From: Nereocystis luetkeana | Taxonomy: Eukaryota; Sar; Phaeophyceae; Laminariales; Laminariaceae | DNA: 64,000 nt | NCBI GenBank assembly: GCA_031213475.1 | Contig: JARUPZ010000026.1 | Location: 6,059,785 to 6,123,784, forward strand | Direction: 5' to 3' | Shown here: positions 49,001 through 57,299 of the stretch, one piece after another | How positions within the stretch are numbered: the stretch's first letter is position 1 | Layout: every line of letters starts with the position of its first letter | Program-made: the position numbers and the translations under genes | Notes under the pieces: model-generated | Seen by the model: the letters and a program-made list of their open reading frames with translations, nothing else | Databases searched by the model: none | What the model was told of the DNA's origin: nothing

Positions 49001-50787
49001 GTCCACCTCAAGCGCCGCGGGGCTCAAGAAGCCTGGCGTTTCCTCGGCGATAGCGTTTGCGTCGGCGTTAACGTTAGCGTTAAAGCTCTCGCCAGCGTCA
49101 AGCGTTCAGGGTCAGTGCTATTACCGGGGGGGCATACTATGCACCCCAACAGTGCGAAATACCGGGTGCGAAGTACTACAAGCGCACCACGAGCCACGAC
49201 GAGTAGCCACCGTCGGAGGTCCTCCCCCTCCCCCCCCCCTCCCCCCCATCATGCTCCGTCTCGAAAAGGATGCGCGTTGAATAGTCATAACGACTGAGGC
49301 GAGCAACAAATGAGTACACCCCCCCCCCCCCGCCCTCCCACCCTCTCCTTCCCCTTACCGGAGAGTGAAAACGCCGTGAGCTTCTTGGAGGTCACCAGCA
49401 TCTTCAGCAGTAGCGCGCACAGCTCGTGGGGCAGATGGTACGATCGTGGCAGGTAGGCGGAGCTGTGAGACTCCCACGCCCCCACCATCGCCTCCAAACA
49501 AAGCCTCGACAGCATGGGGGGAGGGGCAGGGGGGGTGGCAAGCGGGGGGCTTGAAGCCACCGCCGCCGCCGCCACCGCCGCCGTTCTTGCTGCTGCTGCT
49601 GCCGCCGCTTCAGCTACCGCCGCTGCTGCTGGTGGTGGTGGTGGTGGTGGTAGTGGTGGTGGCGGTGGCGGTGCTGGTGCTTCTGCGTCTGCAGCTTCTT
49701 CTACAGCTCCTCTTGCTTCTGGTGGTGGTGGAGGTGGAGGCGGCGGTAGTCGGGCTTCAAGCCCGCCGCCACCAACAACAACACCACCACCCCCACCACC
49801 AACACCACCACCAACACCACCAACACCAACACCAATATCACCAACACCAACCCCCACCCACTGCCAACGCTCAACCCCCTCGGCGGCGGCTCCTACCACT
49901 CCCCCGGGAGGGCTATCTCCATCTACTCCTCTACTCCTCTCCTCGGCCAAGTCTTCTGCTGCTGCCACCTCCGCGGGCCGTCTCGGTACTGCCACCGCCG
50001 CCGCCCCTTCAAGTCGACCGGGAGGGGGGGCGTCATTGTCGCCCCCTGCCTCACCAGTCGCGCGTGCAGTCGGGGAGGAATCAAGCCCTAACCCCGCTCT
50101 AACCGGGCGTACTGCTGCTGGTAGTTGAAACCCGCCGCCGCTGCCGCCGATGCTTCTGCTTCTACTTCTGTTTCTGCCGTTGCTGTTGCTTCTCCTGTTG
50201 CTGTTACTCCTGCTGTTGCTGTTGCTTCTGCTGTTGCTGTTGCCTCTGCTGCTGTTGCTGCTCCTGCTGCTAGCCGAGGCCACCGCTAGTCGCCGCCCGG
50301 CTTGTCCATCGCCATGAGTTGCCGCCGGAGAGGACTGGCGGGGGGTGTAGTGGTGGTGGTGGTCGCTAAGGCGAGCGGCTTGGTCGTATCGACGCCCCAA
50401 GCCGCCCCCGACGATGCGGTGGGCGGTCACGGAGCGGGGGCCGGGGCGGGAGCGGGGGAGGAGTTCTACAAAGTTCCCGGCGGCGGTAGCGGTAGCAGTA
50501 GCGGATGGTGGAGCTGTTCCCGTACCGGTACCGTTCTCGTTACCGTTACTATTAGGGTTACCGCCACCGTTACCGTTGGGGTTACCGTCAACATTACCGT
50601 TGGGGTTACCGTCACCATTACCGCTGACGTCACCGTCGTCATTGCCGTTACCGCTACCGTTAACGTTGTTGCCACCGCCGTTGCTGTTGACAGCAGCAGC
50701 GGCGGCGGCGGCAGCAGCAGCAGCGTCAACTTCAGGTCCGGGCGCCATCACGAACACGGGGTCTTCTCCGCTATTGGCGTTGACCAT
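42773..50787 (-). CDS. LRR protein, cysteine-containing (AMN1/FBXL-like) class
   Basis: Seven exons on minus: 49359-50787, 48654-48781, 47622-47795, 46152-46328, 44569-44898, 44173-44304, 42773-42931. Total 2529 nt, about 842 residues. The first 400 residues are low-complexity (poly-Ala, NGNGN, Pro/Gly runs), then LPHELCALLLKMLVTSKKL as a likely N-cap. About 10 repeats of the 26-residue cysteine-containing LRR type follow (for example CSALRQLYLDGCRHVTDAG, CSSLEWLDLSWCGDVSDKG). Such proteins act as scaffolds, often as substrate receptors of SCF ubiquitin ligases, but no F-box is visible. All exon junctions are phase 0 except exon 1/2 (phase 1). Upstream exons beyond 50.8 kb are possible. Confidence 0.8.
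42932..44172 (-). other. GC-AG intron filled with CCGTTACC-type array
   Basis: The donor is GAG|GCAAGC, the acceptor TTGCTTCAG. Most of the intron is a degenerate hexamer array (GGTAAC, GGTAAT, GGTAGC on plus) with a higher-order 170-bp duplication (43631 onward and 43801 onward). Confidence 0.8.
44173..44304 (-). CDS. LRR gene, exon 6
   Basis: Acceptor TCGTCGCAG, 132 nt. It encodes VTDSALEALSLHCSSLEWLD, LSWCGDVSDKGLVRLAKSC and PDLEE. No GT donor fits; GAG|GCAAGC gives an exact LRR continuation into exon 7. Confidence 0.85.
44569..44898 (-). CDS. LRR gene, exon 5
   Basis: Donor GGGCAG|GTGTGT (phase 0). It encodes LPALRHLNLGRCAGVTDLAL, FPGLEGLHLEHCLRVTDVG and CSGLRALGLRDCGQ. The acceptor is uncertain: ACTCAG before 44898 keeps the frame but adds about 50 residues of Pro, Leu and HDHDHH sequence before the first LRR. 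A nearer acceptor would be expected, but none is in phase. Confidence 0.75.
45140..45197 (-). mobile_element. SINE tail fragment
   Basis: On minus CATGCATGAGATCGAGTACA, TCTCTCCTATCGAGTACA and C residues. About 50 bp, in an intron of the LRR gene and in the same orientation as the gene. Confidence 0.75.
45200..45960. other. Intron of the LRR gene, C-rich, nothing recognised
   Basis: CCCCACCC-type low-complexity sequence. The plus frames are Pro-rich artefacts. Confidence 0.5.
45970..46082 (+). mobile_element. SINE tail fragment
   Basis: TGTAGGGGTGCGAGGGTCTA, CATACGACTACGGCCATGCA, ATCGAGTACACATCCCCTAT and CGAGTACA, then a 33-base C-run (46050-46082). Opposite orientation to the gene. Confidence 0.8.
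46152..46328 (-). CDS. LRR gene, exon 4
   Basis: Acceptor GTGCATTACAG and donor TTTGAG|GTGGGG; 177 nt, phase 0 on both sides. It encodes VTGELVLHLRKVCRNLKELD, LARCKSVSSASVRRVFDSC and PSLESLNVSFLDGVVDEAFE, two typical LRRs. Confidence 0.9.
46329..47621 (-). repeat. Intron with dispersed GAGGGTTTCC units
   Basis: TTTCCATTGATAAGAGGGG and related GAGGGTT / CCCAAAA pieces recur at about 46467, 46695, 47258, 47341 and 47395-47535. It is a decayed tandem family restricted to this intron within the window. Confidence 0.6.
47622..47795 (-). CDS. LRR gene, exon 3
   Basis: Acceptor CCTATCCGCAG and donor CCGCAG|GTGCCC; 174 nt, phase 0. It encodes VNNAIVRSVLQGCSALRQLY, LDGCRHVTDAGFHLQQSPFY and VLRGAVSLETISVQACPQ. 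The middle repeat is longer than standard. Confidence 0.9.
48421..48490 (+). mobile_element. SINE tail fragment
   Basis: GGCTACGGCCATGCATGAGA, CCGAGTACATCTCTCCTATC, GAGTACA and a C-run to 48488. Confidence 0.8.
48508..48560 (+). mobile_element. SINE tail fragment, adjacent copy
   Basis: CTCATACGACTACGGCCCAT then GCATGATAACGAGTGCAACC. It has the single-block tail, directly after the previous fragment and in the same orientation. Confidence 0.65.
48654..48781 (-). CDS. LRR gene, exon 2
   Basis: Acceptor GACTCCAG and donor TCGCAG|GTGCGT; 128 nt, two leading bases completing the codon from exon 1. It encodes FLSPAALEVDLSGCSYVPKS, VFKQLGFSCPRIVHLNLSMC and SQ, the first clear LRR. Confidence 0.9.
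48782..49130 (-). repeat. GCTAACG-type array in LRR intron 1
   Basis: Degenerate octamers such as GCTAACGC, GCTAGCGC and CCAACGCT on the sense (minus) strand, flanking the duplicated exon fragment. The same motif in the sense orientation fills an intron of the mL53-like gene. Confidence 0.75.
48984..49040 (-). pseudogene. Partial duplicate of LRR exon 2
   Basis: About 50 bp nearly identical to the 5' part of exon 2, including its CCAG acceptor. It is followed by an in-frame TAG (GFLSPAALEVDVSGCS*). It lies between exon 1 and exon 2 in the direction of transcription. Confidence 0.8.
49205..49331 (+). mobile_element. LINE tail fragment with C-run
   Basis: CATGCTCCGTCTCGAAAAGG, ATGCGCGTTGAATAGTCATA, ACGACTGAGGCGAGCAACAA and ATGAGTACA, then C residues. 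It is the copy most similar to the SINE tail, differing mainly by short indels. Confidence 0.8.
49359..50787 (-). CDS. LRR gene, exon 1 (low-complexity N-terminus)
   Basis: ATG at 50785-50787; donor TCTCCG|GTAAGG after 49359, phase 1. The order is MVNANSGEDPVFVMAPGPE, poly-Ala, an NGNGN-rich block, Arg/Ser-Asn repeats, Gly/Val and Pro runs, Ala runs, then the ordered LCLEAMVGAWESHSSAYLPR and SYHLPHELCALLLKMLV. A CAGCTTAG acceptor-like site 24-30 nt upstream of the ATG, with an open frame after it, means this may instead be an internal exon. Confidence 0.75.
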
Positions 50788-50924
50788 GAGGGGCCGCAGA
50801 CAGGCCTTTTCCTAAGCTGGGTTCGGTGTGCAGGGAGTGGGGTGGGGGGTTGGGTAGGTCGGGGGGTGGGGGCGTGGAACTGGGGGCGGGGGGGGGGGGG
50901 GGGGGGAAGTCCAACCGGGGGGAG

Positions 50925-51050
50925 GGGGGGGGGTGTACTCGATAGGAGATATGTACCCGATATCATGCATGGCCGTAGTCGTATGACCATGGGGGGAGGG
51001 GAGGGGTGTACTTATGTCACGCATGGCCGTAGTCGCATGACCAACGGGGT
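50925..51050 (-). mobile_element. Two adjacent SINE tail fragments
   Basis: On minus, GGTCATACGACTACGGCCAT, CATGATATCGGGTACATATC, CTATCGAGTACA and C residues (50925-50992), preceded by a second copy with the short CATGCGTGACATAAGTACA tail (51003-51050). Confidence 0.75.
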
Positions 51051-51059
51051 GGTGGGGGT

Positions 51060-53203
51060 GGGGGGGGGGGGGGGGCGTGTACGGGTGGAAGGTGGACTAG
51101 GGTGATTAATCAAGCCCAACAGAGAATCTACGATGTTACTGGTGATGACTGGAATTGTGTAATTACAAAGCCAGACACTAAATATGAGTAATTATAGTGC
51201 AGAACACTAAATTCGAGTAAATGTGTCATGCCACCCTAGACAAGAACTTACCGGTAAGTCGTACAGCAGTATGACACGAGTACGTACTACTACTGCACGT
51301 ACTCCAAGAGTATTTGATTTGCGGAATTGCAGCAAAATGCGGCACTGCACACTACCTGGTACTGTAGGTACGATACTTCCGAGTAGAGCAGGCATCAACG
51401 TCATGATAAGAGGTGCTGCTATCTGTGGTAGTTTGCTGGTATATACGTAAGCTGTAGGCCCGAGCAAGCGTCTTCGAGTCTGGACTGTATCATAGGCCCA
51501 GGCAAGAGTCTTCGAGTCTGGACAGTGTATGCAGGCAGTACGCCTAGCGATGCTTGCCTCCCAGGCACTTGCTATATACCTGGTATACTTGGTAGTGGGA
51601 TGTCTTTACCAGAGAGCAAAGCAAGACGGCAGACACAGGCAGCGGTGGCGGCGGAAGCAGGGTGCGAATGGCGGATGGGGTTGCGGAAAGGAGAGGGGCG
51701 CACTCGTGGAAATTGGTATCTATACCAGCAGGCTCGAGTCAGCGCCATCACCAGCATGTGCGTCCAGCCAAGACGGACGAACAACAAGCTAGCAACGAAG
51801 CAGTGTTGGCCCAAGCGACTCGAGGGCCATCGGTCGGCAGTGAAAACGCTCGTAGATACGTACACGGTATTGGTACCATAACGAGACAAGCGCACCAGCC
51901 AGCATCAATCACAGCCTAGGCAACATCATCAGAGTCCTGTACACAGCAGTAGTAGCTGGGCAGGCGATATATCACATACCTCTCAGTCGCCGATGCGTGT
52001 CTGCAGAAAGTTGTGGCCATCAGAGGTGGCACTGCATGATCTCCCTGCAGTCTTCTGCTGCCCGATTCGTCGTTTGCAGACGGGCTGCACGGAAGCCACG
52101 AGCAACGACGCTCAAGGCGCAGAAAACAAATCATTGAAAAATAATACTGTCCCCCATCCCCTGTTGAGGAGAACATTTTTTTATGCCAAAATCATAATTG
52201 TGGAACTCCAAACACGCCAATAGACGCGCAAGCAGGGCCGTCTTCTGTCTGCTGCGCAGCGCAAGCGGGCTACCTTGTGCCTCCGCCCGCAAGGTGAGCG
52301 TGTGTACGTACGTAATGTGAGGAAGACGCGAGCCTGTGTTGTCGCAGATCGATGCACAGCAGTCGCCTGCTTTGCTGCTGTCGCCGCTGCTGCTGCTTTT
52401 TTCTGGGCAGTGCTCTTGTACTGTTGTGGTGCCCTTTCGTCTGTCCTCCTTCCACGGCAAGCAAGCAGCAGAGCAGCAGCAGCAGCAGCAGCAGCAACAA
52501 CACCTTGCATTGAATGAGTTGTGTCCTATACTTATGCCATATATGTCATCCGTTCGATTCGCAATCCGCGATGCACCTCGTGAACTGTACTACTGTGGGA
52601 GTGTCCACTACAAACAGTACGCTACAGGCTGGCCAGGTTTGCTCTCCCTGTCCGTCCTTGCATGTCTGTGCTCTGACTGCTTCTTGGTTGCATCATTACG
52701 TCGTCTCTAACTTCAAATCACATCTTATCGCTCTGCACCTGGTGTTGTCTGTCTATCCTGTACACACCCTGCAAGCCGCCTGCTACAGTAGTTGCTACTA
52801 CTGCTGCTATAAACGTGTGCTGCCGCTACAACTACAGCGGGTACGAGTACAGGAACTGCTGCTTCGGCGGCCTGGTGCTGCTTGCTGTCTTGGGCTGCTG
52901 GTACGCTCTTCTGGTTGATGTACCAGCAGTACCAATAGACGATAGACGCCACGTGCCAGTATCACTCGGCGACACCTGTCACAACATATTATTCCTTCGA
53001 AGTTGATATCATGCTAAAGCGGAAGGAGTCTTGATCGAGCACAGGTTCGACTGCCTCGTGCCTCTCTTCCCGGAATTGTAAAAGATGGTGTGTTCATCAA
53101 CATTGACAACCAACCGGTCCTTACTTTTCCGGACAGAGAGATAGGCAACCTCGGCAGGTCTCCCTCTGTTTGATTTCACCATGCGCAAGACGCAAGGCCG
53201 TAA
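51060..53203. other. Spacer, no gene recognised
   Basis: AT-richer than the genes, with short CAG runs (52460-52500) and scattered TACCTGGTA palindromes. Frames on both strands lack codon bias and splice context. Confidence 0.4.
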
Positions 53204-53380
53204 CCCTTTTAGAACCGCAGTCCCGTTTTGGGGACAATTTACTGGGACTTTGACTCGTTTGTCCCCAAAACGGGACTGCAGTCCTAAAAGGCCCTTTTAG
53301 GACTGCAGTCCCGTTTTGGGGACAAACTACTGGGCCTTTGAGTGGACTGCCCCCAACACGGGACTGCGGTTCTGAAGGAG
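53204..53380. mobile_element. TTAA-type MITE, head-to-tail dimer
   Basis: Copies 53204-53291 and 53292-53380 abut as CTAAAAGG|CCCTTTTAGG with no TTAA between them. The outer flanks are GTAA (53200-53203) and TTAA (53381-53384). Confidence 0.85.
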
Positions 53381-53567
53381 TTAAGTTAAGACTCGAGACC
53401 CTCGCCGTTTCTTCCGTGTCATATGGCAGCGGTCTACGTCGCCGTTACTGTTGCTACTACCAATGTACTGTACCTAGTACTCGAAGGCATACTACAGGAG
53501 CCGGTGTGACAGCTGCTGTGTTCTCTGTTGCGATTTTGCTGCACCACCCAACGTAGTTCAAGCTCGG

Positions 53568-53658
53568 CCCTTTGAATGGTGCAGTCCCGTTTTGGGGACA
53601 AACCACACAATATTCGAAGTAGTTTGCCCCCCCCAACGGGACTGCGGTCTTAAAAGGG
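53568..53658. mobile_element. TTAA-type MITE
   Basis: CCCTTTGAATGGTGCAG ... CTGCGGTCTTAAAAGGG with TTAA on the right (53659-53662); the left flank is lost. Confidence 0.8.
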
Positions 53659-53662
53659 TTAA

Positions 53663-54554
53663 GCTTGAGCTTGCGAAGGAAAAGTGTCGCGCTGTCGTAA
53701 ATAGGTGGAGCTTGGATGGGTACCTGGTTCTTAGACAAGGCGCAGATGACAATATATCGTAACTATGTTTCCACCAGCACCTGGAAGCTATCCAACCGAC
53801 CCGGTGTATACGTACCCCAGCACGTGCCGGCCCGCGCGATACTGTCTGCTCCATACACTACCAGAATACTCTACAGCAGCAGTATACTTGAACAGGTACT
53901 GTTATGCATCATTTTAGGCTGCTGGAGTTGTATATTCGTAAGCGCAGCAGCAAGGCTCTTTTATTTACTCTGTACCAGGTACCAGACATTCGATATAGTA
54001 TGTACGCACCACATCAGAAGTAGTACAGCAGTAGTACCTGTTATCATGTGTTGATATCTAACACAGATTACACATGCAGTAGCAGCAGTGACCGCCCTTC
54101 TTCATCGTCGCGCTGTCCTTGCCTACCCCGGACCCCCCTCCCCCCCCCCCCAAGCATCCCACCCTTAGTAACTCCTCCCCATGTAACCCCCCCCCCCCCT
54201 CTACCCCGACAGGTTACTGTATCCTATCGGTGGATCGTCGAGGTTCTTCCTTTGGTTGGTTCTCTGTTCTTCAACGAGGAAGCTGATACTTTGATTGTCC
54301 TTTCGCGAGGAGGGGGGAAGTGCTTCCAGTGATTGTGTTCGCCGAGGGGGAAGGGAGGAACGGCTCATCGCTCTTTAGGTTTCACGGTTTACATCTTTGA
54401 CCGTGCATTTCGTGTGTCGGGGAAGGGGGCCAGGAGACACGAGGAGCTACATACCACCCTGCGGTAGGCGGTTGGGAGAGGGAAGGGGGGGAGGGGAGGA
54501 GAGGAGAGGAGGTGCGAGCGTTTTTTTTCGCGGGAAGGGGGGGGGGGGGGAGAG
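53663..54554. other. Upstream flank of the mL53-like gene
   Basis: No gene recognised. C-runs at 54133-54151 and 54187-54200 lack SINE or LINE tails. The 90 bases before the ATG at 54555 are purine-rich, probably 5' UTR. Confidence 0.4.
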
Positions 54555-54760
54555 ATGACGATCCCTATCTGGGGCCTCGCGAAGGGGCAGGCAATCTTCA
54601 AGATGAACACCCGCGTGATGACAAAGTTGATGCCAACAATCAAGGAGGTCAAGTGCGTCATGAACCCCCTGGACGGCGGCCGCAGCACGGCAGCCAAGTG
54701 AGACGCAAAGGGGATGAGGGAGATAGGGGGAGAAGGGGGGTTGGAAGGAAGGAAGGAGGG

Positions 54761-54815
<55 letters not shown>

Positions 54816-56456
54816 GGGGTGGGGGTGGGGGGGGCAGACACACTGGTCATTGTGGAGATACTTTCTGGGATGTGTCGTCACCCGTACCGACAAATCTGAT
54901 GCGTGACAATGGCACGCATACAACCATAGCTTTCTCGTGCGTGCCCCTGGTATTGTTTGTGCCTCGTTCTTGTTCTTAGGCTTATACTTGTTGTTGCGCT
55001 TGTCCTCGTTCTCTTTGTTTTTTTCGTTTTTTTTTTTCCTTTTTCGCTCTTATTTTCGCTCGTCGTCAACGGATGCGCCACTTCTTTCGTCGGGGTAGGG
55101 AGGTTTGGCGACGTCTCCATTCCGGCGTTGTGAGTGACTTCGACGGCCTACCAGTGTTTTGCATGAGTGTCTCATACGCCCTGTCTTTCGGGCGACCGGC
55201 TGAACATCCCTCGCGGTTATATTAATTCACGTCGGTTACTGGTTTTGTGGCGGTTATATTGATTTACGTCGATGACTGTTCTTGTGGTAATAATAATGTC
55301 CCCGGTGTAATATTAAATTTGTAGGTGTGTCTATTCATGTGCTTCATATACGTAGACTATGTGTGTGTTTGGTGTGTGTGTTGTGTATGTTCATTTGTGT
55401 TTTTGTCGGTTTTCATTTGATTGTGTTTTGTGTGTGTTTTGAGTGTTGGGTGCGTGCGTGCGTGTTTACCTCCGCCGTCGCCTACCCATCGGTCGCACAG
55501 CTAACGAGCGCCAGCCCGGAAACGAAGATCGTCCGCGAATACAAGACCGAGGCCTGCTGGCCCATGGTTGAGGCTACGTACGGTGAGTCACCCGCTGCCA
55601 GCGCTAGTGCTAACGTCAACGCTATTGGTGACGCCAACGCTAGAGCTAAACGCTAAACAATATAGCCAACGTTAAACGCTACGAGCGTTAACAATGGCGC
55701 TGTAGCTGACGCCAGTGTTAACGCTAATGCGAATTCTGACGCCGAACGTAGTGTTATCGCAAGACGATAACGATGTATTGCGGGGGGCCATAGTAAATAG
55801 GAGCTATGGTACGCACAAAAACCTATATATGTCCCTTTTTTTACTGGCTACATTTGGTCCTATTAACTATGGTCCCCCGTAATAGCTATGTCGGCGACGA
55901 TGATGCTATCGCTGACGCTGACGCCAATGCTGACGCTGAAGACGTTAGTACCGCTATCGCTGATGTGGTGCTCACGATGTCTGCTCACGCTCGTACTAAC
56001 GCTGTCGCTACGTAACTCCAACGCACACTGTGAAACCTCTTTGCCAACGCACGTGGCTAACGATTATGCCAACGTTAAATGCTAGCGCTAATGCCCAACC
56101 ATTATAGCAATGCTATTACGGCGAGTCTGACTAGCGCTAGCTCCTATGCTCGCTCTAAACGCTAAAGCCAACGCAAATACCAACGCTGATGCCCACGTTA
56201 ATGCTAGCGCTAACGCTATTTTCTTATGACGAAACGCTAACCCTAAGGAGGCGTTACGACGATGACAACGGCGACCGTTTTTTGTCTTCGTTTCGTTTCG
56301 TTTCCGTTTCCGTTTGATTTCGTTTTTGCAGTGGACGGTACAGTAAGGAAGTGGTGGGCACACGTTCTCCCCGCGCACACACTGCTGGCGGAGGTCTTCA
56401 TGTACGCACAGATGGCGTACAACAATCCCGACAACCCGGCTAACAAAAACAAATAG
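54555..56456 (+). CDS. mL53-like mitochondrial ribosomal protein (L51/S25/CI-B8 fold)
   Basis: Four exons: 54555-54697, 55099-55129, 55501-55582, 56332-56456 (143+31+82+125 = 381 nt, 126 residues plus stop). All introns are GT-AG (donors GTGAGA, GTGAGT, GTGAGT) and phases fit. The first ATG after an upstream purine tract starts MTIPIWGLAKGQAIFKMNT. The core IKEVKCVMNPLDGGRSTAKE matches the N-terminal strand and the P-x-(6-7)-S/T-A/R loop of this thioredoxin-like family. VEATYVDGTVRKWW fits its later V-x-F-x-DG strand. The length is usual for mL53 (about 100-125). The expected site is the mitochondrial large subunit. mL43 or NDUFA2 are less likely because of the VDGT strand. No presequence is evident. 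Confidence 0.65.
54767..54811 (+). repeat. AG dinucleotide microsatellite
   Basis: About 22 AG units in intron 1 of the mL53-like gene, 70 nt after the donor. Confidence 0.95.
55099..55129 (+). CDS. 31-nt micro-exon of the mL53-like gene
   Basis: Acceptor GGGGTAG and donor GTGAGT. Together with the AA left from exon 1 it encodes KEVWRRLHSGV, the helix expected after the STA loop. It was found because the phases of exons 1 and 3 need it, and it is too small to detect by reading frame. Confidence 0.6.
55590..56230 (+). repeat. GCTAACGCT-type array in intron 3
   Basis: Degenerate GCTAACG, GCTAGCGC and GCCAACGC units on the sense strand over about 600 bp, interrupted by a MITE. Confidence 0.8.
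55778..55882. mobile_element. TA-type MITE, 105 bp
   Basis: TTGCGGGGGGCC ... GGTCCCCCGTAA with TA at 55776-55777 and 55883-55884, in intron 3 of the mL53-like gene. Confidence 0.88.
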
Positions 56457-56742
56457 GAGCGCAGGAGGGGGGGTGAAAGGAGGAGGGGGGGAAGGAGAAC
56501 GGGAGGGTGGGCATTGCGCTTTAGCGGCTTGATTCACTTGTTGGGGGAAATAGCGAGGGGGGGGGGGGGCTGTGGCGGCTTGAGACTGTTTCGGTTTTGG
56601 GCGGGGTCGTCGAGCGATTGCCTCATTCTTTGGGTATTGTGTGCGTGTGAGCTGGTCGGCTGGGCATAGAGGATTAGTGTGGGATATTTCTAGCCGTAGT
56701 GAAAGGGTTACTATTGTAGTTTTGGTGTGGGGAACTCCCTGA

Positions 56743-56805
56743 CGGCTGTTCTTGACGGCTTTCCTTGACGGCTTTCCTTGACGGCTGTCCTTGACGGCTG
56801 TGCGT
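56743..56805 (+). repeat. 13-bp minisatellite
   Basis: Five units of TTGACGGCTTTCC or TTGACGGCTGTCC. Confidence 0.85.
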
Positions 56806-57052
56806 CAAGAGGGCAAGAGGGCCGTTATCCATCGCACTCATATTTTCCTCTGGTTGGGGGCGTTGCCCGCCTGTTTTATGGCGTGCTTGGGTTGGCGTCC
56901 GCACGCTGTATGTACGCAGCAGATCGGCTACCGCTGGACACTATAGCTATTAATACAGAGCTCGACAGATAGAGGCGTTAGGCGCCGAGGCTCGCGTCGT
57001 CCTGACCCGTCCCGTGGGGAGAAGAGGGGAGATTATGGGAGGGGACGGGGGG

Positions 57053-57182
57053 GAGGGGTGTACACGATATCATGCATGGCCGTAGTCGTATGACCATAGA
57101 CGCTGGCCACCCCTAAAATGCCAGGACGGGGCATGTGGGGTTTCCACCGCCCAGGCAGACAAGACATTGTTTGCACCACGCG
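57053..57182 (-). mobile_element. SINE, 3' half
   Basis: On minus TGGTGCAAACAATGTCTTGT, CCCACATGCCCCGTCCTGGC, CATACGACTACGGCCATGCA, TGATATCGTGTACA and C residues. Confidence 0.75.
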
Positions 57183-57280
57183 GTGGGGGGGGGGGGCGGG
57201 GGTACTCGATAGGAGAGATGTACTCGATCTCATGCATGCCCGTAGGCGTATGGCCATAGACCCTCGCATCCCTGGGGGCG
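57182..57280 (-). mobile_element. SINE tail fragment, adjacent copy
   Basis: On minus GGGATGCGAGGGTCTATGGC, CATACGCCTACGGGCATGCA, the double CGAGTAC tail and C residues (G-run 57184-57199). It abuts the previous copy, tail to head. Confidence 0.75.
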
Positions 57281-57299
57281 GGGGGGGAGGGGTAGGAAC

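Noticed and set aside
49446-50128. Two long plus frames (218 and 204 codons)
   Set aside because: Antisense to LRR gene exon 1; His/Pro and Ala-rich complement of its Gly and Ala runs.
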